Positions 56,101 through 64,000 of a DNA stretch of 64,000 nt are shown piece after piece. Each line of letters begins with the position of its first letter. Position 1 is the stretch's first letter. Position numbers and translations under genes: made by a program. The stretch is from contig OX365953.1 of NCBI GenBank assembly GCA_947247005.1, positions 6,825,001-6,889,000 of the forward strand, in the 5' to 3' direction. The notes under the pieces were generated by a model. That model was not told where the DNA came from. It made no database searches and worked only from the letters and a program-made list of their open reading frames with translations. This stretch comes from Spisula solida (taxonomy: Eukaryota > Mollusca > Bivalvia > Venerida > Mactridae).

Positions 56101-58432
56101 TTCCATTAGCAACATCTATCTTACATGAGAGACCAAGCGCGTGATTCTATTCCGACCTTTGTTTCGGGATTTACGTGATAATGGCGATATAAAGCTAATG
56201 AATACGAATACCAATAGGCTCTAAACCATTTAAAAGCTTATTCTTGAGAATAACATAATTGTGTACGCTTTATTTACGTTATTATTAATGATTGTTTTGA
56301 ATAAGAACGTACGGCAAACGTCACGTTATGATGACGTCATGTTGACGCCATGAACGCTTAATATTGTTATAAATTCTAATTTGTTCAAATTACGTCGGAG
56401 AAAAATAATCCATCATGAGACAGTCGATGTAGGATAAGGATATCTCACCCTCGGGGTCGGAATTTTAACCAGGAACTCGGCAAGCCTCGTCCCTGGTTAA
56501 AATCCGACCCTCGGGTGAGATATCCTTATCCTACATAGAAACTCATGATGGATTCTTATAGTCTACAGCTACTATACAGTGTAGCAATACCACGTGACCT
56601 TTGGCTACAGTTACAAGAAGAAATTTGTAAACATTGGAACACACATATAGCCATAGGTATTTTATTTCTTCATATATTTCTATAAAATATACTCCACGCT
56701 AAGGGGAAAATGTTTTGCTTTCCATGAAATACAGGATCGTTTTTCGCAGTTTGACCGTTTTTTCCGGTACAATGTGAAACTTGTATTGTCCATGGTTTCA
56801 CCGGGTGTTGGACAAAACGGCACAGCTGCTGAAAAGGATATTATATTTCGGGGAAAGCACATAATTTTCCCTTAGCATCGCGTATAATTCATAGAAATCG
56901 ATGAAGAAATAAAATTATTATGGCTTTATTTGTGTTCCAATGTTAACAAATTTCTACTAGGAACTGTAGCCAAAAACCACGTGGTATTGCTACACTGCTA
57001 TAGTCACTAACAAAACACGGACTATTCTTCAATTTGCGGGAAACATGACTAAAAAATTTCCAACTTAAGTAAAAATGTTTTCCACTTAGCAAGCCCAGGA
57101 GGTTGAAAGAACGGACATTTCAATACCAGATAATGTACATTTTATATTCAATCTTACCTTCCCCTCAACCCAGTTCTTAGGTTCTTTTACAAGTTCATAC
57201 CTATACGGACCTGTAATGAATAAAGATGTTTGAATTACATATTATATAATTTGTAAGCGTAGATATCCTAGTGTATTTTATCAGTATGCCGTTAACGATG
57301 TTCTTATTTAGCAAAATTAATGCCAATATCACTCCCGGCAATAACAGCCGGATAATATTGTGCCGAACATACTCTGTTTTATTATGTCACGTAGTCATGT
57401 GACTTGTGATAAACCGTCAACTGACCACGTGATCTGACGGAGTAAAGGGCAGTTTTAAAACTTTAGAAATAAGGCATTTTAGCAATTTTAATGTACGGAA
57501 ATCTAAAACTTATGTTCAAATTTAGTCCTTATATATAATTCTTTACCATCTGAATGGCAATAAATCATTTAACAATGACCCGACCAAGGTGCGTCGACGA
57601 TTATGCACAAATAGACTTGGTACTTATAAGTCATACAAAGTTTTATTGGTATCCGACAATATTATGCTTCAGTCAATGAACTCATACAAACCTGTCACAA
57701 ATATGTAAGTTTTCTCGTATTATTAAGGATTTTCATTTGAACGTAAGTTTAATATTTTTGTAAGCGCTTTGATAAAATAGTATCCCGGCGTTCAGTAAGT
57801 GTATACTAATTTATTTAAGTTCGATTGTGAACCAATTTTTTCCTACTGATATTAATCACCCTCGACACATCATTCCTGACGTTATCCATCACCAAAAACT
57901 TAAGAAAAGCCTCATTTCCTTTTATGCTGAGCGTCTAGCAAGTGACTTACTGGTACCATTTTTATTTAGTATTTGGTATGACGCGGCATGGGATCAAACC
58001 CGGGACCACCACACTCGGTGTTTAGTTGTGTAACAAAAGCAACAACATCATAAAACAGCAACATTAACACATGAACATGATATTTAGAACAATAACTGCA
58101 TGAACTGTTTAAAACATACCTCTCATATAGACGTCCCAATTCAGCGAATTAGGTTGTAAACTTGCCGGCGATACAACCATGGCCGCGTTACTGAATTTAC
58201 ATGTTTCATTAGACGCTAAATATCGTATTGATGTACATCCATTGTCAATCTGACAACTCCGGATACATGCCGCCTTCGTAATACCAAATGAGGAGTCGTA
58301 AATATTAAAATCAGGAATAAAACTGTCGGTGATTCGTCGGAAAATGTCGCTAAGAATCGTACCCGTAGCTACGTGACGCGAAATACACATAAGATAAATT
58401 ACACATCTCATAAAACGTATTGTTATAACCAT
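46916..58432 (-). CDS. Secreted PAN/apple-like plus C-type lectin domain protein, complete, 4 exons (gene-level entry)
   Basis: Exons in transcript order: 58120-58432, 57158-57210, 50759-50867, 46916-47148. Junction phases agree and the sum is 708 nt: 235 residues plus stop. Residues 1-22 form a hydrophobic signal peptide. About residues 45-104 are PAN/apple-like, with Cys spaced as AACIRSCQIDNGCTS and a later ETCKFSN. The CTLD follows: KNWVEGK, LFCEAKGGHLAVIS, WLGANDL, NPDGD, ENCVHM, WNDYGC and a final ICEY. All four canonical CTLD cysteines are present (short form), as are the WND calcium-site residues. The sugar-site triplet is NPD, not EPN or QPD. Such proteins are abundant in molluscan haemolymph and mucus as putative recognition lectins; the ligand here is unknown. 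An in-frame TAA lies two codons before the ATG. Confidence 0.87.
47149..48400 (-). repeat. 51-bp minisatellite copied from the exon 4 splice junction
   Basis: About 24 units of 51 bp (some 57 bp, degenerate beyond 47930). On the minus strand each unit holds an acceptor-like TTATATCAG or TTATTTCAG, then CCCAATTTGGTCCATGG and TTAG. This repeats the real junction (TTATTTCAG, then CCTCATTTGGTCCATGG) at the exon 4 border. Read in the exon's frame a unit encodes FGPWLVIHNFVSLISAQ with no stop, so the frame is open from 47920 to 46916. Confidence 0.9.
48401..49240. repeat. CTLD intron 3, with a duplicated 165-bp block
   Basis: ATTGAAAGCGTC, GATGAAATAGTACGAA and CAGCATGTTCTCATGTCTTA occur twice, at 48630-48712 and 48770-48848. 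Otherwise nothing recognised. Confidence 0.6.
49241..49486. mobile_element. GGCCCCGATCTCCC MITE, fourth copy
   Basis: GGCCCCGATCTCCCTAACAA at the left, GCTTCGGGAGATCGGGGCC at the right. In CTLD intron 3. Confidence 0.82.
49487..50758. promoter_or_regulatory. CTLD intron 3 with a cluster of CRE/GACGTCGC words
   Basis: Between 50150 and 50478 there are GACGTAACG, GCGACGTACG, GCGACGTCGCC, GACGACGTCGCG, GATGACGTCGCG, TGACGTCATTT and CGACGTCGCC. The block 49840-50330 has partial inverted words (TTTACGCATG / CATGCGTAAA), so it may be an old element. Regulatory activity is unproven. Confidence 0.4.
50759..50867 (-). CDS. CTLD gene exon 3: LFCEAKGGHLAVIS segment
   Basis: Acceptor TATTGCAG, phase 0. 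Encodes LFCEAKGGHLAVISKPAEN and the following helix AIATGLIAN. Two donors keep phase 1: the strong T|GTAAGG at 50758/50757, used here, and a weaker G|GTCATC that would end the exon at 50780 and remove seven residues (GHHWDST) before the WLGAND strand. Confidence 0.85.
52461..53703. mobile_element. 1.24-kb element nested in the 4.3-kb element
   Basis: CACTGCGGTATACAGTACAC at the left and GGTTTACGGTATACCGCAGTG-like inverse at the right; arms about 65 bp, reaching GAGTAATGTTATC. A possible 4-bp duplication GAAA flanks it. Interior without coding signal; 53130-53260 resembles 40375-40500. Confidence 0.7.
54085..54195 (-). repeat. tRNA-like SINE fragment
   Basis: On the minus strand GGTCCTGGTTCAATTTCCG resembles a B-box arm. 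The 109-codon minus frame at 54073-54402 crosses it and is not supported as a gene. Confidence 0.4.
55683..56409. other. CTLD intron 2, part
   Basis: 56060-56130 has ATCTTACATGAG-type inverted words (CTCATGTAAGAAACTCC). Otherwise nothing recognised. Confidence 0.4.
56410..56556. repeat. Near-perfect 147-bp palindrome
   Basis: AATCCATCATGAG at the left and CTCATGATGGATT at the right. Long inner arms contain GTAGGATAAGGATATCTCAC and CCTCGG, then ACCAGG, closing on a short CTCGGCAAGCCTCG centre. Confidence 0.82.
56577..56997. mobile_element. 421-bp palindromic MITE, 5-bp duplication, copy 2
   Basis: Same ends as 2886-3306 (CAGTGTAGCAATACCACGTG), same length, flanked by CTATA at 56572-56576 and 56998-57002. 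In CTLD intron 2, 160 bp from exon 2. Confidence 0.87.
57158..57210 (-). CDS. CTLD gene exon 2: start of lectin fold
   Basis: A 53-nt exon, acceptor TTACAG, donor AAG|GTAAGA, phase 1 to 0. Encodes PYRYELVKEPKNWVEGK, the beta-1/alpha-1 start of a CTLD in which KNW-x-E-G precedes the first conserved Cys. Easily missed because of its size. Confidence 0.85.
57211..58119. repeat. CTLD intron 1, repeat debris
   Basis: 57500-57790 resembles the GTAAGTGCTTTGA MITE family (AACGTAAGTTTAATA, GTAAGCGCTTTGATAAAA at the right). On the minus strand 57965-58015 has a B-box-like GGTTTGATCCC with a tRNA-like surround. Confidence 0.45.
58120..58432 (-). CDS. CTLD gene exon 1: signal peptide and PAN/apple-like region
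   Basis: ATG at 58432 with A at -3 and G at +4. A second Met at residue 8 would also give a signal peptide. Hydrophobic core CVIYLMC, then a Cys-containing region with ACIRSCQIDNGCTSIRYL and NETCKFSN, an N-glycosylation sequon (NET), ending DVYMR plus one base before donor GTATGT. The Cys spacing is PAN-like, but the region is short, so the PAN call is moderate. Confidence 0.82.
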
Positions 58433-59412
58433 AATTATTTATTTCACTTTCGACTGAGCCTGCGATGAATTTTAAACTTTGAATGCAAACAGAGACTTAG
58501 CGCAACCGTCGATACAATTACGGTTTTCACAATCAATATCCTTTAGCAGATATAAGGCCAAGAGTATGTGTTACTGTCCTGTGATTTGTAAAGTCTTCAC
58601 TTCAGTGTAGTTATCATTTCTAATTACCTCCCTTTATGGTTAATTATGCACAAGATTCGAAGTCCACAGTGTGTCATTCATTGCGGAGTGAGTATATAGG
58701 CTTGCTTGAAATATCCATTTTTTGGGGATGTGGATGGTTCGTTCTATGTCTGACTCTTGCGTGGATGGCTAGGCACTGTCGTCGTTTCTGTGTGGCTTTG
58801 GGTTGTCTGTGCGCTACAGTATTTAGTTGATAAAAATATAATACAATTATGGTGTAATCCGAACAAGACATTAAGTCGCAAGCAAATTGTAAGTCCACAG
58901 TGTGTCATTAATTGCGGGGTAAGTATATATGCTTGCTTGAATATCCATTTTCGGGGATATGGATGGTTCGTTCTATGTCTGACTCATGCTTGGGTTATTG
59001 GTTGATAGGCGTTTCTGTGCGGCTTTGTATTGTATGTCTGCTACAGTATTTTATAATAATCATTTTATTATATAATTCTCTCTCGACACCTCATTCCTGA
59101 TGATATCCATCGGCATGAAGGTATGAGAGAAGAGAAACCAGATTACCCAATCTTCAAACAATGGAAACTGGTAGGTATCTACCTATTTTCGTTCGTCTTA
59201 AGTACATGTATGAAACGGCCTGGGATCGAACCCGGGAACTCCCGCTCTCGAAGCGTACGCTCTACTAAAATACTCTTTAAAACAAATAAGATCATTTTCA
59301 ACACAAATCTATCAAACTATATTACAACCCCAACGGCCTGGAATTTTCGCACAAGTGTGGTTATCTTATAGATTTACGTTTGTCAATGCTTATTAGAATC
59401 AGATCAGGACCA
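58433..59412. repeat. CTLD 5' flank with a duplicated ~210-bp block
   Basis: AAGTCCACAGTGTGTCATT, GGATGGTTCGTTCTATGTCT and GCTACAGTATTT occur in order at 58660-58828 and 58890-59052. 59213-59272 on the minus strand is a tRNA-like SINE head with CCCGGGTTCGATCCCAGGC. No clear TATA box for the CTLD gene. Confidence 0.6.
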
Positions 59413-61027
59413 CAAATAACTGTATCATTGATAAAGAGTAAACAATTTTTTATAAAATTTATATTATCTTAGAAAGGTGCCATTTGTACTAAAAAGGTCA
59501 GATTTTCGGGGTATAATAAACAAGAATTGGCTTTCAACATCTTCACAAGTTGAATGTTTGTACGGCGGAAAATTGTATCAGGCTGTTGAATACTAGGATA
59601 AAGCATATTCAGTCTATACTTTTATGCCAGAATTTTCATCACTAGCGATGAAGGGTGTACAGTTATGTACAGGGCAATAAACCACTTATCAAATACTTGC
59701 TAAGTATTAGGGGTCAGCTTAGCACAGCATGAGAGTAATAAATCTCCCAGCATACATTAGGGTTTCACACAAGATGCTAATCAGCCATCTGTTTTGTATT
59801 ATTTTACCAGAAATGTATAAATTGTGCAAATCATCTCAGATCAATACTACACGTTAAATTTCGATTTCACAAAATGGGTGACCTAAATACTTAATAGAAG
59901 CATGTAAAAATGGCAAATTTATTTTACATATTATTACCCTCACCCTAACCGATGAGACATATAAGTTATGCTTAAATTTGACAAAAAATGTGGTTGCTAT
60001 GGCAACTGAAACATTGAAAATAATTTAAAGTATCTTTGCTTCCGGTAGAGAACTTCTGTATTACTTGTCATTCTTCAGTTTATTATTATAATAGTCAACC
60101 CTACTAGACGAATGTCATAACTCTAGGATGGTTTTGTTATGGTCCTTTAAACCTAGACATTTTTTGGTATTTACATTAGTATTTAAAACATCATAATAAA
60201 TTCAGATAATATTTTAATAATACTTTTTATCACGTCTCAAAATTTTCACCATTTCTACACCATCAGTGCCATGTATGAAATGTCTCCAACAATCTTAATT
60301 AAGGATTTGGTGCTGGAATCTAGTAAGTGTGGCATGATATCTTAAAGAAATCCTTCAGAAAATTAAAGTACAAGGTGTTAAAAAAGTTCGTTCTCAATGT
60401 TTGGGTTTCAATATTTTATTTTTCTGACTTCAGAAGACTTTAAAATGTCCAGGTTAAAATCAAGAGTGTTCTACCATTGTTCTAATCTCTCTGGCACAAA
60501 ATGAAGCTATTAGAGTTAGAAATTAACATTGTCTAATACATCCATAGCTCAAATAAAACTTTATGAATTTTTAAATTTTGAGAATAAACTTTTTTAACAC
60601 CCTGTAAATGAGTTTATTCAAATAGTATGGATTACTTATTACAGAAGTTAAGTTTAATTGGAAACCCAAGTATGTAATTAAAAGTCACAGTGAAAAAAAC
60701 CACCTTAAAACCTTTTGTAACACATTATATTATTTTGTTTCCCTTGTCAGATCACTGAAATCATGAAGCAAGTATTTCTCATCCAAATCCTCTTTCTCCC
60801 TGAATCCCAGAATACTGCACAAGCAACATCTGGTCAGACATTATACATAACAAACCATGAAGAAACTAGGGGTCAAATCCTGAGAAAATTGGAAACCAAG
60901 CTGATATCAAGCTGAGGTGCTAATAAGCTGTACCGTTACCTTCTCCAGCAGAATTTGGGGAAAATCTGGCATAAAAACAGAGACTGTATTATTTGTTTAA
61001 AATAGCTTAGCCAAATTTTATCTGCAA

Positions 61028-61356
61028 CGCCTGAAAAGTCCACAGACACTTGGGGTCTGGACCTCGCCCCCCCTCCCGCTACGCTCCTGGAAATGTTTTC
61101 TTGTTTTTTATATATCCAGACCCATTTAGTAATCACACAAACATTTGTTGGATGCATTTGATATTAATACAAAAATCTACGTAATTCCTCTACTGCTTAA
61201 ATAACACATTATTGTTATTTAAGCTAGAGAGGCATTGACGCATATATTTTATTTGTCCCAGATACGTTTAATAATGTTCGTGTTATATTTGTATGGTTCT
61301 GGGTATACAATGGTGATGATGCGGTCCAGACCCCAAGTGTCGGTGGAAAAGTCCGC
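61028..61356. mobile_element. MITE with CACTTGGGGTCTGGAC inverted ends
   Basis: GAAAAGTCCACAGACACTTG and GGGTCTGGAC are mirrored at 61322-61356 as GTCCAGACCCCAAGTGTC and GGTGGAAAAGTCC. About 330 bp. Interior not coding. Confidence 0.7.
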
Positions 61357-63204
61357 TGCATTAATCATATTGTGTCAATTTTAATACTTGAATATAAAAC
61401 ACGCATAATATATCGAATACTTTACGCCGCATCTGGCTCACCAAAGTCGTCGCGCTAGTTTCGAGTCACCGCGTCCCGCTTTTGAAGTTGTGAGCTCGAG
61501 ATCTTAAAACTGCGCGCTAACTTTACAGATCGTCTGCATTACAAAGTTGTTTGCTGTGGTGTATTTTATTAGAAATTAACTATATATTTATACGGATTAT
61601 TGATCTATGTGTATTACAAGGTATTCAATGCGTTTCTATCCCGTTTTTACGTGATGTGTGACTGCTTTGAACTAAAAAAATACTAACCAATATAGTCCAC
61701 GAGCGCGGTTGCATCTTTCAGTACCGAGTTTGATGCAATCAAATTAGAGAGGCGGAGGTTAGCCGAAGTCTGCATTTGTTTTTACACGCATTGGACCTCC
61801 TGTGACGATTGATTACTGCTAACTGACACGGATTAACTGACTCATGCGTACATATACTGTACATGTAGTTTATTTCGATGTCTGGAATGCAAATATACGC
61901 TTGGGGTCATAAATTACAGAGTCAAATTTCGGATGTAGATGGTGATACGAACGTTTTGGCCAGTTGTCCGATTTTGCTGTGAATTGAAATTAAGAGTTAA
62001 CGGGACTAAATTCTTGCGCATAATCAGTTTTCGGGAATCGATTTAAGGTTGTTCTGGACGCCGTTCTATTGAAGAGCCCTGCATATTGACTAGTTTCATC
62101 AACGGATTCCTTAATCATTTAAATAACCTATTTCGATGATTAAACAAATAATTAATAACGAATGTTAAAACAGCATTGAATGTGATTTAACATACCTATA
62201 TATAGACCCGCAAATAAGTCCGCAGCGGTCCGCAGTTTACACATGATCTTTTTGGGGTATAGCTACTCGCGAATAGAGTTCCTGTTGGTATTTAGCTATT
62301 CACCATGTCGACATTACGGGTTAAAATCCGTTTTCCGGGATAACGGAATTTATTGAGCGACAATGTGCGAGATATTCCGAATGTACGTCAGGGGAAATGC
62401 ATATAGCGTATAGAGCAACCAGGTACAATAATCGCGATTATTTAAGCCAAATGATAAGAAGTTGTAAAAAGTCTTACTAGTAAACAATGACAACACAATT
62501 TTACGACCTCGCTGACAATATTTTCGCCAAAATAATATGTTTAACTCGAAAAATGCGTATATTTTCTCGCCATCGGTATCGAGCTACGGAAGCGGAATTT
62601 TTTAGGATAATTCTTGCTAAAGTTAAAAAACAAAGATGTTTAATGATAATGTGTAATAAATGTTTTATATGTTTTTCATGTTTAAACGTTGAAAAAAGAA
62701 TAACTATATACACTCCCGCTATACCGCTTATTGCTCGCTAACCCCCTGACCGTGAAATTTCGGTTCCGGAAAAACGGGTTTTATTGAGTAATGTCGATAT
62801 CGAGAATACCGATAATTTTGTGGGATATTTCGGAGAGTATCGTGATTGTCAGCGCAAGAAGTTGCGATAAGTGCATGGTCACTTAGAATAATAATTATCA
62901 ATTTCAGTAAGAAAACGGGTGGTATTCACGCGCCTTAAAATAAAAAACAACGGATCATTACGTATAGTTCGGATAATCAAATAGGCTCGCAAATAGCCCC
63001 GCAGAAATGCGTAGTTTAAACTATGCCCTGATTGGTGCAAGAAGTTGCGATTGGTGCATGGGCATTTACAAAAAGCCTTTACAGTACTACGGCGCTTAAT
63101 AAAGTAATTGCATTCATAGACAACATCGTGAGAACTACCTCCATGCAAAATCCCATCAAATTGATCGACTAGTTAAATAGTTATACCATAAAATGTATAT
63201 CACG
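61357..63204. other. Unassigned upstream flank
   Basis: GC content is higher than average at 61420-61520. CCGCAAATAAGTCCGCAG at 62209 is loosely repeated as CTCGCAAATAGCCCCGCAG at 62986. Frames at 62487 and 62501 overlap on opposite strands with no recognisable product. Confidence 0.35.
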
Positions 63205-63441
63205 GTGTCCAGTCAATCACTGAGGTGCATTGAATAGAAACGACAGTGCTATTCTAAACAAGAAAAAAGAAAGTGATTTTACGCCCTATGGGTTTATGTT
63301 AGTCGACAGATTTTTAACAGAATTATATCAAATTAAAGAGGAAGCTCTCTAGTTTCTGATTATGTAAATATATTTAAAATAGCATCAGTAGTAATGGAAT
63401 GTTGATCAAAAACAAACTGCACCTCAGTGACTGTGTGGTCA
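63205..63441. mobile_element. Short inverted-repeat element, CACTGAGGTGCA ends
   Basis: CAATCACTGAGGTGCA at 63213 is mirrored as TGCACCTCAGTGACTG at 63418. About 237 bp, AT-rich interior. Confidence 0.55.
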
Positions 63442-63523
63442 ATTTCATGTGTTATAAACCATTCTAAGATATTATAAATTAAAACAAATTTGTTTACTCT
63501 TTATTGATGATACAGTTACCTGT

Positions 63524-64000
63524 ACAAGTAACTAAGAAAAAAGGGCTGGACCCTTCCTGAGAAAATTCCCACCGCGCATGTTTCTTGACTTAGCTTATTA
63601 TTGCCTTGAATAGTTATATGTAACGATTAAATCTTAAAAAAAAAACGGTTACATTTTAGGGTTAGAGGTTAGATAAATTTACTTTCATTATGAATACAAA
63701 CATAACGGTTTACCGGTGGGGTAGGTTTTTATTTGTGGTACTTTAACATACCAAATAGAGACATCGATAAATTATTAATAAAAAAGTATGAATAATCAAT
63801 GTATGACTGTTTTTTTTAAATGTTCAAGTGTACTTTTGGTCAGTGTTGATTCGTTGATAAGTACAATTAAATATGGTACATAATTAAAGGAGGTGTACCA
63901 TAGGCACTTGGTTTCAAATTGTCAGAGTCAAAATTATTTGAGTGTACCCTATATAGAGAAAAGGTTGTAGGTTCGAACCCGCCTCCAGTCGGGTTAAAAA
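63524..64000. repeat. Window end with a tRNA-like B box
   Basis: 63960-63985 (AGGTTGTAGGTTCGAACCCG) is a B-box-like arm on the plus strand, cut by the window edge. The rest is AT-rich with nothing recognised. Confidence 0.4.

Larger units (their letters stand above)
59413..63523. mobile_element. Possible 4.1-kb element bounded by ACTGTATCATTGATAAAG ends
   Basis: TAACTGTATCATTGATAAAG then AGTAAACA at 59413-59443 faces its inverse at 63489-63523. The same end word bounds 43336-43955. No transposase was seen between them, and the two ends could be unrelated solo copies. Confidence 0.35.

Noticed and set aside
59213..59275. Functional tRNA on the minus strand
   Set aside because: Only the T-arm-like part (GGGTTCGATCCCAGGC) is convincing; the A box and acceptor pairing are poor; likely a SINE head.

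Overview
The window reads as nuclear genomic DNA of an animal, most likely a marine bivalve mollusc. It is AT-rich, genes are split by long introns, and most of the DNA is dispersed repeats: short palindromic elements, tRNA-derived SINEs, and hairpin-ended elements with internal arrays and (GGAC)n runs of a kind I associate with clam genomes. The species assignment is inference. No prokaryotic, organellar or viral gene was seen.

Two protein genes can be assembled, both on the minus strand. The first (14298-36496) is a complete 11-exon gene for a HIRIP3-like (HIRA-interacting protein 3) histone chaperone. All exon junctions keep phase and sum to 3255 nt (1084 residues plus stop). It has a DEK-C-like N-terminal domain, a very long Lys/Ser/Asp-rich middle with about fifteen copies of a D-[TIV]-P-L-type motif, and a C-terminal region ending in a CHZ-like NII...GR...RRT motif. 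An ETS/CRE composite site lies about 25 bp upstream of the ATG. The second gene (46916-58432) is a complete 4-exon gene for a 235-residue secreted protein: signal peptide, PAN/apple-like Cys region, then a C-type lectin domain (CTLD) split over three exons. No functional link between the two genes is visible.

Layout: 1-14297 is repeat-rich flank downstream of HIRIP3. 14298-36496 is HIRIP3, whose introns are filled with repeats, several within tens of bases of splice sites. 36497-46915 is intergenic and holds a 34-bp hairpin minisatellite, two TA-flanked elements, a SINE and duplicated blocks. 46916-58432 is the CTLD gene; its last intron is a 51-bp array that repeats the exon 4 splice junction, and its second intron carries a 4.3-kb element with about 420-bp inverted termini and a 5-bp target duplication. 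58433-64000 is upstream flank with duplications and a possible second large element.

The most interesting observations are the splice-site-derived 51-bp array, the 4.3-kb long-inverted-repeat element, a hairpin signature shared by the ends of four otherwise different repeat families, several nested insertions that can be dated relative to each other inside the window, and the motif-expanded HIRIP3 with an interrupted CHZ motif.
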